This document shows, piece after piece, positions 34,130 through 44,409 of a stretch of DNA of 64,000 nt. Within the stretch, counting starts at the first letter, position 1. Each line of letters begins with the position of its first letter. The translations under genes were made by a program, and so were the position numbers. Under the pieces are notes generated by a model. The model saw only the letters and a list, made by a program, of their open reading frames with translations. It made no database searches and had not been told where the DNA came from. The DNA is from Capra hircus (Eukaryota > Chordata > Mammalia > Artiodactyla > Bovidae): positions 6,459,167 to 6,523,166 of the forward strand of contig NW_017189517.1 in assembly GCF_001704415.2 (NCBI RefSeq), written 5' to 3'.

Positions 34130-34504
34130 CTCTTACCTTGGGCGTGGGGTATCTCTTCACGGCTGCTCCAGCAAAGCGCAGCTGCTGCTCCTTACCTTGG
34201 ATGAGGGGTGTCTCCTCACTGCCGCCCTTCCTGACCTTCAATGTGGGATGGCTCCTCTAGGCCCTCCTATGCCCAGGCAGCCACCACTCCTTGGACGTGG
34301 GGTTGCTCCTCCTGGCTGCCACCCCTGACCTCGGACATGGGGTGGCTCCTCTCGGGCGCCGCCTCTGGCCTCGGATGTGGGGTGGCTCCTCCTGGCTGCC
34401 GCCCCTGACCTCGGACGTGGGGTAGCTCCTCTTGGCCGAGCTTAGAGCGCCGGCTGGTCGCAGCCGCCTGCGCTTAGTGCACCGGCCTGTTGCAGCTGCC
34501 TGCG
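34130..34504 (-). repeat. GC-rich tandem repeats in the BovB 5' region
   Basis: Imperfect units of about 40 bp, each containing variants of 'gacctcggacgtggggt' followed by 'agctcctcctggctgcc', recur at least four times between ~34205 and 34435. The final ~70 bp has two copies of a 'gcagccgcctgcgctta'-like block. This resembles a repeat-built promoter/5'-UTR. Copy 6 has a shorter version at 47640-47908. Confidence 0.8.
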
Positions 34505-34674
34505 CTTACCCCCATGATATAGTAAATATTTTCTCAAATATTTTGTTCATTCTGTGTGTTTCCTTACAAGAATGAAGTTCTGTAAAGGAACTACTCCTGT
34601 ATATCCAGCTCCTAAAACAGTGACAGATACAGAGTAGGTTCTCAAGAAGTATTCATTAATACAAAAAAGAGTTG

Positions 34675-35000
34675 TGTAATTTTAAATTATTCCCATTTTA
34701 CATATAAGGAAACATAGGGTCACAGAGTTCAAGTGATTTTTGGCAAAGCATCTGCCTACAATGCGGGAGACCCGGGTTCTATTCCTGAGTTGGGAAGATC
34801 CCCTGAAGAAGGAAATAGCAATCCACTCCAGCACTCTTGCCTTGAAAATCCCATGGACGGAGGAGCCTGATAGGCTACAGTCCATGAGGTCGCAAAGTGT
34901 CGGACACGACTGAGTGACTTCACTTCACTCAGCAAGAGAGGAGTCAGGAGTTGAACACAAGTTTTCTAAACAACATTCTATCTCTTTCTCACCTATTGTA
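34675..35000 (+). mobile_element. MIR SINE split by a Bov-tA
   Basis: Left part 'attcccattttacatataagg...gttcaagtgatttt' (34688-34739). Right part 'gcaagagaggagtcaggagttgaac' begins near 34929, continuing the MIR 3' half. Confidence 0.7.
34740..34928 (+). mobile_element. Bov-tA SINE
   Basis: The 5' head is slightly truncated. Body 'gatcccctgaagaaggaaat', end 'cggacacgactgagtgactt' and CACTTCACT tail. Nested in a MIR. Confidence 0.9.
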
Positions 35001-35004
35001 ATGA

Positions 35005-35415
35005 AGAGTTAAATCTTTTTAAAAACATGTTCCGTGAGAATCATCAGCTCTAGATGCACTAAAATTTATATGTGGAAAAAAATGTAATACAATCTTATCC
35101 CCATGTTGTCACAGCCTATAAAATACTCTTAACAGTAAGAGTTGTATCCTTTCTCAAAATTAAAAAAATATCAAAACATATTTGGGATCTTGCATTTGAC
35201 AAGAGCAGCTGATGGTCCTTTCAGCTATCTAAATTGAAAATAGACTTACTATAAACTTGATAGCAAATGAACTAGAAGAAAAGTGAAACAGAAGTCTTGT
35301 GACCCAGCAAGACATTATATTAATAATATCATTTATATATTTATAAAATTATAACAAAAAGTTTTATTCTTTACATTTTATAAGGATATATTCTTACGCA
35401 TCACTATGACTCCTT
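35005..35415. other. Unassigned AT-rich sequence
   Basis: No gene or recognised repeat. Confidence 0.4.
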
Positions 35416-35806
35416 TTAGATTGAGGACAAGAGGAGAAGGGAGTACAGAGGACGAGATGGTTGGATGGCGTCACCAACTCAATGGACATGAATTTGAACA
35501 AACTCCAGGAGACACTTCCCTGGTGGCTCAGAGGTTAAAGCGTCTGCCTCCAATGCAAGAGACCCAGGTTCGATCCCTGGGTCAGGAAGATCCCCTGGAG
35601 AAGGAAATGGCAATCCACTCCAGTATTCTTGCCTGGAGAATCCCATGGATGGAGAAGCCTAGTAGGTTACAGTCCACGGGGTCGCAAAGAGTCGGACACG
35701 ACTGAGCGACTTCACCTCACCTCACCAGGAGACAGTGAAGGACAGGGAAGCCTGGCATGCTGCAGTCCACGGGGTCACAAAGAGTCAGACATGACTTAGC
35801 AGCTGA
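35416..35806 (+). mobile_element. BovB 3'-end fragment split by a Bov-tA
   Basis: 'gaggacaagaggagaagg', then the BovB C-terminal RT region to 35514. It continues at 35725-35806 with 'gtgaaggacagggaagcctg' and ends at a GAACAAC tail. The two halves join in sequence order once the nested SINE is removed. Confidence 0.88.
35515..35724 (+). mobile_element. Young Bov-tA SINE nested in a BovB fragment
   Basis: Near-consensus element ('cttccctggtggctcagagg' head, CACCTCACCTCA tail) with a perfect 10-bp duplication ccaggagaca at 35505-35514 and 35725-35734. Confidence 0.96.
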
Positions 35807-35809
35807 ACA

Positions 35810-36214
35810 ACATTTTATAAGTAATAAAATATTTTTAAAGGGAAAAACTTTATATTTTTTGTACCTTTAATGTCACTTTTTCCTGCTTTTTGAACAAGGA
35901 GCCTTGCGTTTTCATTTTGCACTGGGTATTGCAAAAGAAATACACAGAGATAATACTTTTAAAAGCTATTCCCTCTTCTGAGTTTGACAGGAAGCCTGCC
36001 CAGTTTTAGAACTGTGCCATCTTCCCTGACCCCTACTCCATTCCCCTGCCGTATACACACAGCTAATAAAGTAACTTAACCTTATCTTATGCATCATTTG
36101 ATCAGGCCTAACATTAGCCAGAATCTAATTACCTGATTCATGTTGAAATGCTCTAAATTGATAGTAAACATAGTCTCCATTCCACATAACACATAGGTTT
36201 TAATAGGGGTAAAA
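35810..36214. other. Unassigned sequence
   Basis: Nothing recognised beyond AT-rich runs. Confidence 0.4.
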
Positions 36215-36320
36215 CGGATAACTCTCAAGGGACTTATTCATCTGGATCTCTAGTTCTTAGCACAGGTCCTAGCACAGAAGTAACACTTGATAAATATCTG
36301 CTAAACTAAGTGCATAATAG
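36215..36320 (+). mobile_element. L2 3' end
   Basis: 'ctagttcttagcacaggtc', 'ctagcacagaagtaacac' and 'gataaatatctgctaaac' follow the L2 3' terminus order. Confidence 0.6.
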
Positions 36321-36429
36321 AGAATGTCAGGACTCCCTAGCAGGGTGTTAGTGGTGCTATTCTTACTCAAAGGTACCTTGGGTGTTTCTTTACCAGTCCC
36401 TCTGAAATGAGGATATGTAGGTCAAAGTA

Positions 36430-36702
36430 CAGAGAAGGCAATGGCACCCCACTCCAGTACTGTTGCCTGGAAAATCCCATGGACAGAAGAGCCTGGAAGG
36501 CTGCAGTCCATGGGGTCGTTGAGGGTCGGACATGACTGAGCAACTTCACTTTCACTTTTCACTTTCATGCATTGGAGAAGGAAATGGCAACCCACTCCAG
36601 TGTTCTTGCCTGGAGAATCCCAGGGACAGGGGAGCCTGGTGGGCTGCCGTCTATGGGGTTGCACAGAGTTGGACACGACTGAAGTGACTTAACAGCAGCA
36701 GC
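36430..36702 (+). mobile_element. Bov-A2 SINE dimer
   Basis: Two monomers joined by a TTTCACTTTC linker near 36547-36569. (CAG)n tail at 36692-36702. Perfect 11-bp duplication aggtcaaagta at 36419-36429 and 36703-36713. Confidence 0.96.
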
Positions 36703-36719
36703 AGGTCAAAGTAAAATTA

Positions 36720-36825
36720 CTTACTATTGTCTGTGAAGACAGGAACTGCTTGTATCATTTTCCCTTGGACCTAGAACAGTACCTGGCACTCAACCAACAA
36801 TTGTGTGATAAATGACTAAGTGGAG
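36720..36825 (+). mobile_element. L2 3' end
   Basis: 'tctgtgaagacaggaactg', 'gacctagaacagtacctgg' and 'gtgtgataaatgac' in L2 3' order. Confidence 0.6.
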
Positions 36826-37221
36826 TATATTCAGATCCCTGGTCCAAAGGTCTAACCTGGGCTTTTCTGTGCAGATTGGAGCTTAGTGTAGGAGATAACT
36901 TGGGCTTCTAGTCCAAGAACATCTTACCACAAGTAAGGAATGGCCTTCCTTTAAAAAAAAAAAAAAAACATGGATATGTCCCTGAATTTCAAGGCAAGAG
37001 ACCCTAGAGAATTCCCATGATGAAAAGGTGGGCTCAACTGTCAGTCCCAAACTCCATCTTTCTTGTTTTAATTTCCCAACAAGGGTCTCTCATTCTGGTT
37101 CTTACCATCATTACTACCAGACTCCTTCATGAAAACATCAGTCTAAGTTCAGACAAGAATCCATTTTGGAGAGCTGAGCAGGATGGCCTATTATTATTCA
37201 AGATAAAGATAAGTGTAGATC

Positions 37222-37350
37222 AAGTGTTAGTTGTGCAGCTGTGTCCAACTCTTTGCAATCCCATGGACTGTAGTCCACTATGCTCCTCCATCCATGGGGT
37301 TAACAAGGCAAGAATACTAAAGTGAGTTGCCATTCCCATCTCCAGGAGAT
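37222..37350 (-). mobile_element. Truncated Bov-tA/A2 SINE
   Basis: Inverted body only ('ccatggactgtagtccac', 'aaggcaagaatactaaag', 'ccatctccaggagatct'). The tRNA head is missing. Confidence 0.85.
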
Positions 37351-37359
37351 CTCAAGAGT

Positions 37360-39555
37360 TTTACTAAAGGCCATGAAGATATAAAAATTAAATTAACATG
37401 AAAACAAATATAGTAAATATACAAATAGAGGGAAAAAAAGATTTCCTAAGTACAGATATTTAATTCTGAGAATGTCAGTGAACAAATCAACTATTAAAAT
37501 TATATCTTCCTCTTCATATCAGCAATGAACCTTTTTCCCTTCCAGCACCGTGCTTATCTTTCAGCTTTCATGAGCCACACAGTGAATAAAACCTAACAGC
37601 CTCACCCCAACTTTCACCACCAAAAACATGCCAAACCCTTGGGTGCTCTCCAGTCCTTTCTAGAGCTAGAGATCAGCTACATTATTGACTTGGATGCAAA
37701 ACATTACTACTTTGCAAATCTTTGCTGGATTGTGTGTTTGTCCTAGTTTTAAAGTCCATTCTATCACTCAGATACAATTAATTTTGCTAAAGCCCATTAG
37801 CTTTTCCCAAAATTCTATAAAAGCCCTTAAAATATATAGCACTTGAAATACAAATTTATAAAGAAAACAGCACATGTATAGAAGTGAGTGGGGATTTCAG
37901 AAATAAGATGATTAAGATCATGGTACTTAAGGGGTTCCAAGGAATGATGAAACAAATCACTATTATGAATCTCTTCTAATATCCAGAGAGAGAGAGAGAG
38001 ATCTGTGTCTGTGATACTCCATGGCTCGCACACACTTTGTTGCATCTCTCATAGAACCAGCACCTGGCACATATCTTCAACAATGGAATGTTCTGCAAAG
38101 GTCTCACTGGTTGCTGGTCCTTCTACAGAGGAAAAAAATATCATTTTCTGGTGAGCTTTGTATTCAAGATCCAAATCAGACAAGCTAGATTATTTTTCTT
38201 CAAAAAATGGTTATTATTTGCTCTGTTGTAAATAAATACAGAATGTTATGTTATCAAGGAAACATTTTTGGATCCAGGGGTACATAGTCAAAAGCAATAC
38301 ATTGAAAAAAATACCCTAAGAAGATATTCATCCCTCCAAGTATGAAAAATGACTATTTTAACAGAAGCTTATGAAATACAATTGCTGTATGGATGAGACA
38401 CTCCCATGTCAAGTTCCAGCCAGTCACCGACATTTCCAGTGCAATGTTAATAATTCAGAATATATTGGAATAATTTAATAAATTAATACTGTAGCTTTGA
38501 AAAGCTCAACCCCATAATCATTCTCCTCTGGAAACACTTCATTCCATCTTATTTTTATAAGCACTTCATATGGAAATATGATATGTTGTTCCTGTTAAGA
38601 AAACTACTTTAGCAGGCAATAAGTGGATTTATTAAATAATTAGCATGCAGATAGAGGAAAGCTATGTGCCTTGCCGAAGAAGATCTAAAATGGTTATCGG
38701 GAGCAAAGTGATATTCACATTTTTAAAAACTATATCAGAAATTGCAGATGCCAGACACATTCACATTAACAGTACAGTTCAGTCATGGATTAGATATGGT
38801 GCTAGCATTTTAGTGTGGGAATAATTTCAATCATATAAATGTGAGCAAACCTATGAGGATTTAGAAAGGCCAGATAAGGCATAAAATACATCCTGGCTGT
38901 GGCAGGGTAACAGAGTCATTCTAGCAAAAGGATATATAATGTAGATTATTCATGACCTAAGAGAAGATATAGTGACACACAGAAGACTCTTACTAATAAA
39001 AATGGAGATGATGATACACACAATTATTAAATGCCCAGAGGGTAGCAAGTATGATATTGGAAATATAAAAAGGCCAAGTGGTTCTCTCTCAGCACTACAA
39101 AAGAAATATCAGGATGTCCCCAAAGATAGATAAAGCATAAGCCAGTGGGTTTTGTTTTAATAAAAGGTATGGTTGGCAAAGACAATGGAAATTCATGGCC
39201 ATGTAAGTTAGTGACCAAATTCACTCCTCTGCTATAGCCACAGCCAAACTTAATTTCTCTGTCAAAGAAAAGCAAACAAAAAGGAAATCCTGTAGATTTG
39301 GGATGACAACCAAGTTATTCTTTGCTTATATTCTCCTTCAAAATAGCTATGATGGAGGAAACATGAAAATATCAATATGACAGTAGGTTGAAGTTTTAGA
39401 GATGGAGATAATTACATTAAAGTGCTTTATAGGTAGTAAAGTACTATATGAAAGATAGTTTCAATTATAATTCAGCCATGCAACTTCCCATACACTTTCA
39501 GATTCCTGCTCTGATTTGAGCCACTTGTTCTTGCATATCTACTATTTCCTTTCAT
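37360..39555. other. Long low-repeat stretch, no gene seen
   Basis: About 2.2 kb with no recognised repeat apart from an (AG)n run at 37985-38000. Frames up to 82 codons have no motif. Confidence 0.4.
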
Positions 39556-39559
39556 ACTC

Positions 39560-39670
39560 AAAATGTGAATCATTCCCCAGGTAAACAGAGATTACAAAAA
39601 AATAAAGTGACTTGCCTCTGGTTAGGTGAATCTGGGAGTCAAACTCAGATGCACTGATTCCTCATCCAGA
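39560..39670 (+). mobile_element. MIR SINE remnant
   Basis: 'aaagtgacttgcctctggtt', 'gggagtcaaactcagatgc' and 'ctgattcctcatccagaa' resemble the MIR 3' half. Confidence 0.6.
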
Positions 39671-40086
39671 AACACAGCTATCAGAGTTCTGCATAGTTCT
39701 TAATCAGTCTCTCTCTTCTCACTAAGGGCTGTCACCATTTGCTCAAGATAGAAGCCACCTCATGTGAATGTTCTCCCAGAATGTAAACACTAACTTGAGA
39801 CACCTTTTTTCCTATGTTCCTCTCACAAGTCATTCTGTCCCTTTGAATTAATTTTTTGCACTTATTCCAAATAGTCCAAATTCCTTTTTTAAGAAGAACA
39901 ATCACTCAATAACTTTGGTTCAGATTCTGTCTTGAAAATCCAGCATCATTTCAGCCAATACAACAAACAGAAACTAGCTGACTTATTGAGATGACGTGCA
40001 GCTCATGTTTCTTCCCTGAGGATTCAGAGTTGCTCAAGGTAGAAATCAATGCAAATAAAAATGCCTCTAAGAAAAGGAGCTGTTTG

Positions 40087-40409
40087 GGGAGGGAGGTTCA
40101 AACGAGAGGGGATACATGCATACCTATGGCTGATTCATGTTGAGGTTTGACAGAAAATAATAAAATCCGTGAAGCAATTATCCTTCAGTAAAAAGTAAAT
40201 TAATTTCAAAAAAAAAAAAAAAAAAGACTTGACGTCTGCCAAAGATTGAGGAAGAAGGTGGTCTTCTCCCTTCCTCACTTTTTCTTTGATTATGAAAATG
40301 TAGCCCTCTCTGTTCTTGGGGCTGCTCTCCCTTGCCTGCCCATTTGAATCTCCCACAAGCTTCCTATGCTAATAAACTTACTCTTCACCTTAAAAAAAAG
40401 AAAAGAAAA
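40087..40409 (+). mobile_element. 5'-truncated L1 with a 3' transduction
   Basis: The last ~120 bp of a ruminant L1 3'-UTR (40087-40207, 'tggctgattcatgttgagg') is followed by an 18-base A run (40208-40225) and 166 bp of unrelated sequence (40226-40391). That sequence contains AATAAA at 40371-40376 and ends in a second A-rich tail (40392-40409). The whole unit is bracketed by the 16-bp duplication gaaaaggagctgtttg (40071-40086) / gaaaaagagctgtttg (40410-40425), one mismatch. The middle segment was therefore co-mobilised by readthrough of the L1 polyadenylation signal. Confidence 0.88.
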
Positions 40410-40429
40410 GAAAAAGAGCTGTTTGATTT

Positions 40430-41635
40430 TATCAAGCATATACCATATTAGATAAAACTGTGACTTTAATGATAACAACTGTTAATCAGATCATTCCTTC
40501 AAGTAATTTAAATGTATCTAATTCAACTTAAATTTTGCTATTGCCTGATTTTCCAGTTCCTACATTTCATGTTCAATTTAGTACAAAATATTTGCTATAT
40601 GCAGATAGGAAAAGAGGTAAATTATCATTTCAAGGCATTTGGATATGTCATTAAACTTTGGAAATATGCTAATTAACATAAAAGACAATTCCCCGAGTAG
40701 CTGAAAGTATGAGGTATATAGAAATATATCTCCTAGCACTGCTAAGAATAAGACCCAGTAAAGCTTCAAGATTTCTCACAGGTTGGTCTTGGCATTCAGA
40801 AACAGCCTGGGGATGAGCAAGTGACAAGTAGGCCATAAGGGAATTTTCTCCTCCTCCACTGAGAGGCAGGAAACTGAACTTCTTTAAAGTTTGTTTATGT
40901 TAACAAATTAAATATCTATAATAACAAATCTAAATCATTGACCCCCCTATTCCTTGCTCTTGTTACTGTTACAAAACAACTTCATAAAAGACAGCATAGA
41001 GAAATGAGATGCAAACATAAGCACAGCTTTATCGGATCTTCTAGGGGAAAGTAAAAAAGGAACAGAAGATAAAAGAGATAGAAAATAAGTCTGAACAATG
41101 TCTTGTGGTATGAACTATGAAATTATAACAAACACTTCAAAATGCTTGTGTCATAACTTGACAGATCATTCAATTGTTTCCTTGTGCTGCTCAAGGTGAG
41201 GATCCTGGCTTCTGTCTCCACATGGGCTAAATAGCTTTTACTCACCTCCTAGCTCTCTAACTGTGCCTCTATCCCCAGGTAACTCTCTGACAAAGGTGTG
41301 CCTGTGGCCAAAGAGGCTGAGTGATACTGTGAAGCCAACACTTGCCATGAGAAGAGCAATCAGAAGCAAGTTACCCGCTATTTAACCAAATTACTATGGT
41401 GGAGCAGAGCCTACAGAAAACTGTTCTTCCCTAAGATCTCTTAGAAAGATGCTGGAGGAGATAACATAAGTTTGAATCAATAAGAGTGGAACCTCAAAAA
41501 GACTCTTGGCGCAATTTGATTTCAGAGAAGAAAAAGATCAGAGCATGCCAGACTCATCAAGAAAGTCCATATGGAGAACAAGGGTATTGAGTTGTATCTT
41601 AAAGGCTGGGTAGGACTTGACTGCGTAGAGAATAA
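40430..41635. other. Apparently single-copy DNA, no gene seen
   Basis: No recognised repeat or coding sequence. Confidence 0.45.
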
Positions 41636-41639
41636 CAGT

Positions 41640-41815
41640 ATCCATGGCTTGAAAATGTATTCTGTGCCAGGCACTGACTTAGGTCCATGATATATTGATA
41701 TATCATCTCACTGACTTCTTCCATAGAGGAAGTTTTATTACCCCCATGCACAAAACAGAAAACAGGCTCAGGAAGACTGACTTTCCCAAGGTCAGACTGC
41801 TAGAAAGTGTCCTCA
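41640..41815 (+). mobile_element. MIR SINE remnant
   Basis: 'ttctgtgccaggcactgac', 'tattacccccatgcacaaaa', 'aacaggctcaggaagactga' and 'tttcccaaggtcagactgc'. Confidence 0.75.
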
Positions 41816-41819
41816 GGAG

Positions 41820-42535
41820 AACGTCATAACTTACAAGGTTTTGCATAGCTGACCCCTGTTTGTCTTTCCAACCTCATCTCATACCATTCACCTGCTCATT
41901 CAACACACTCCAACCATAAATGAACCAGTCTCTTTCATCTCAGGATGTTCACATTTTGTGTTCTCTCTGCTTGTCCAAATCTGCCTTTTTTCCCTGCAAA
42001 CCTTTTATGAATAGAGCAGATTTTTTAAAGTTACATATTTAAAAAGGCATTCTCTGAATGCTGATCTCAATTAGGTTCCTAATTAGACTCCCTTACAGAC
42101 ATACTACTCATAGCACTTATCATAGTTTCTATCTAAATAATTATACACATGTTGTATTAGGTAACAGTTCTCCAGGTTGGCAAACTAAAATTTCAGGTAA
42201 CAGTTGGTAATGGGGTCTTGAATCTAAATTCTGCAGTCTGGAAACAAGACAAGCTGTTTATGCTGCAGTCTTGTGGATAATTCCTTCTTCTTTGGGACAC
42301 ACCAGTCTTTGCTCTTGTAAGGCCTTCAACTGATTGGATGAGCTCTCCCCCGAACATACACACACAGTATGGAGGGCATTTTGCTTTGCTCAAAGTGTAC
42401 TGAGTGAAATGTTAATCACATCTTTAAAAAATAGTTTCAGAGCAACATCTTGACTGGTGTTTGACCAAACAATGATACACCACAGCCTAGCTAAGCTGAT
42501 AAAATTAACCATCATACATTTAAGGACTATTTAAG
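41820..42535. other. Unassigned sequence
   Basis: The start (41840-41990) has C/T-rich wording reminiscent of L2 ('cctgtttgtctttccaacctc'). The rest is not recognised. No gene seen. Confidence 0.35.
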
Positions 42536-42539
42536 GACT

Positions 42540-42670
42540 ATTTTCCCTACTTGACTATAAACTCTAGGAGGGCAGACACTTGGTCCATTTTTTCACAGCT
42601 GTATCCACAGTGCATAGAATAGCAGCTGGCAAAAAATATTTGCTCAAAATTATTTACTGCTGGATGAAAG
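42540..42670 (+). mobile_element. L2 3' end
   Basis: 'tataaactctaggagggcag', 'agctgtatccacagtgcat' and 'agctggcaaaaaatatttgc' in L2 3' order. Confidence 0.7.
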
Positions 42671-42842
42671 GAATATCTGCCAGGTCTTGATGGTAGGTTC
42701 ATCTAGCACTGGCAGAAAATGTAAAATAGGAAACAGTAACTGACTACAGGACAGTAAGCATTTCTAGCCAGTAAGGTTTAATTCAGTTTAACCAACAATT
42801 ATGAACTGGTTTCCATCAACTCGAAACTATCCTGGGTATACA

Positions 42843-43066
42843 TGCTGCTTGCTAATTCGCTTCAGCCACATCCAAATCTTTGTAAACCTATGGACTGCAG
42901 CCCACCAGGTTCTTCTGTCCATGGGATTCTCCAGGCAAGAATACTGGAGTGGATTGCCATGTCCTCCTCCAGGGGATCTTCCCGACCCAGGGATCAAACC
43001 CACATCTCTTACGTCTACCCACACTGGTGGGTCAGTTCTTTACCACAAGCGCCACCTGGGAAGCCC
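42843..43066 (-). mobile_element. Bov-tA SINE
   Basis: Inverted, full-length: head complement 'gcgccacctgggaagccc' at 43050-43066. Duplication atcctgggtataca (42829-42842) / atcctaggtataca (43067-43080), one mismatch. Confidence 0.95.
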
Positions 43067-43276
43067 ATCCTAGGTATACAGGAGATACCAAAATGAATAT
43101 AATAAGAGTCATACAAAGGTCACGGTACAAAGGTGTTTGTTGCAGAAGTATTTACAGCATCAAAATTTGAAAACAATCTTTATCTCCAACAGTAGTTAAC
43201 TGAATGGACAGTTATTGGTGTTGGACTGAGCTCTGATAGCTAGGTTTGAAGAGTTTATGTCCAGTAAACATTTTCC

Positions 43277-43508
43277 ACTATTGTTGTTGTTCAGTTGCTC
43301 AGTCGTGTCTGACTCTTTGTGATCCCATGGACTGCAGCATGCCAGGTCTCCATGTCCTTCACCATCTCCTGGAGTTTGCTCAAACTCATGTCCATTGAGT
43401 TGGTGATGCTGTCCAACTGTCTCATCCATCTCATCCCCTTCTCCTCCTGCCTTTAATCTTTCCCAGCATCAAGGTATTTTCCAATGAGTCAGCTCTTCGT
43501 ATCAGGTA
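43277..43508 (-). mobile_element. BovB 3'-end fragment
   Basis: Inverted extreme BovB 3' end, with the (gtt)n tail at 43279-43289 and the C-terminal RT region up to 'gagtcagctcttcgtatcagg'. Confidence 0.85.
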
Positions 43509-43649
43509 GACAAAGTATATGGACTGATAATACTCAATCATTTATATACAAAACTGTTTTATAAAAAATAAGTGTTGTGAAGTAGCACCAGATGGCAGTT
43601 CTAGTAGATCTTTATATCACTGTTCTTTGCTAGCCTGGCTTCACATACA

Positions 43650-44380
43650 GAGACAAGATGCTCCAACAAGGTGTCCCATCTTTAGATATTGAGTATCTAC
43701 TATATGCCTGTCACTATTCTAGGTCAGACTGTAAAGTGTCTGTCTACAATGAAAGAGACCTGGGTTCGATCCCTGTGTTGGGAAGATCCCCTGGAGAAGG
43801 AAATGGCAATCCACTCCAGTACTATTGCCTGGAAAATCCAATGGACAGAGGAGCCTGGTAGGCTACAGTCCATGGGGTGGCAAAGAGTTGGACACGACTG
43901 AGCGACTTCACTTCACTTCTTCATTCTAGGTCTTAGAGATATAGTGATGAACAAAACAGGCAAATAACCAAGCACTTATGGAGCTTGTACTCTACAAATA
44001 GTAGACAAATAATCGACACTAATAAGAGAAAGCAGATAAAGGAAAGACAAAGTATCTTTGGGCTTTAACATATTAGATAAGAACTCCAAGAAAGGCATCA
44101 CAGAAGGTGACAATAAAGTAAAAACTTTAAAGAGGTGAGGGAGAAGCTCTTTGTACATCTGGAAGAAGAGAATTCCATGCAGAGGGAAGAGCATGTCCAA
44201 AGACCTGAGATGGGAGTTGTCCTGGCATGTCAGAGTTTGCAGCAGAGTGAGAAACAGGGAGAGTAACAAGGGATGAGATGAGACATGCAATGGTAGGGAT
44301 AAGGGAGAGATTAGGGATAGATGCAGTATCATGTGTGAATGTGAGAAAAGACATAAATTTGGAGCATGTTTTTTCAAGTA
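43650..44380 (-). mobile_element. L2 LINE remnant split by a Bov-tA
   Basis: The inverted L2 3' end ('gagtatctactatatgcctg') stops at the SINE and resumes at 43923 ('gatatagtgatgaacaaaac'). It continues into upstream L2 blocks ('aagagaattccatgcagag', 'gcatgtccaaagacctgag') to ~44380, where BovB copy 6 begins. Confidence 0.7.
43726..43922 (+). mobile_element. Bov-tA SINE
   Basis: The head is slightly truncated. The rest is near-consensus with the tail CACTTCACTTCTTC. Exact 10-bp duplication attctaggtc at 43716-43725 and 43923-43932. Confidence 0.95.
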
Positions 44381-44409
44381 TAAGATGGGTTCAGTTCAGC
44401 TCAGTGGCT

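Larger units (their letters stand above)
30861..34504 (-). mobile_element. BovB LINE copy 5, full-length (3.64 kb)
   Basis: Runs on the minus strand from the GC-rich tandem-repeat 5' region (34504) to the 3' tail with gttca repeats (30861-30872). Exact 9-bp target duplication cttaccccc at 30852-30860 and 34505-34513. It is the longest BovB here and appears to include the 5' end. Inserted in an L2. Confidence 0.95.
30045..34665 (+). mobile_element. L2 LINE remnant split by a SINE and by BovB copy 5
   Basis: L2-like C/T-rich coding-end sequence runs over 30180-30539 ('atggctcccaatttcacttg', 'cctttatgacctaccagac') and continues at 30729-30860 ('tctctgctcaaatgctatc'). It resumes after the BovB at 34514 and runs through the L2 3' end ('aaaggaactactcctgtat', 'cagatacagagtaggttc') to about 34665. 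The continuity across 30861-34504 shows that the BovB landed in this L2. Confidence 0.72.
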
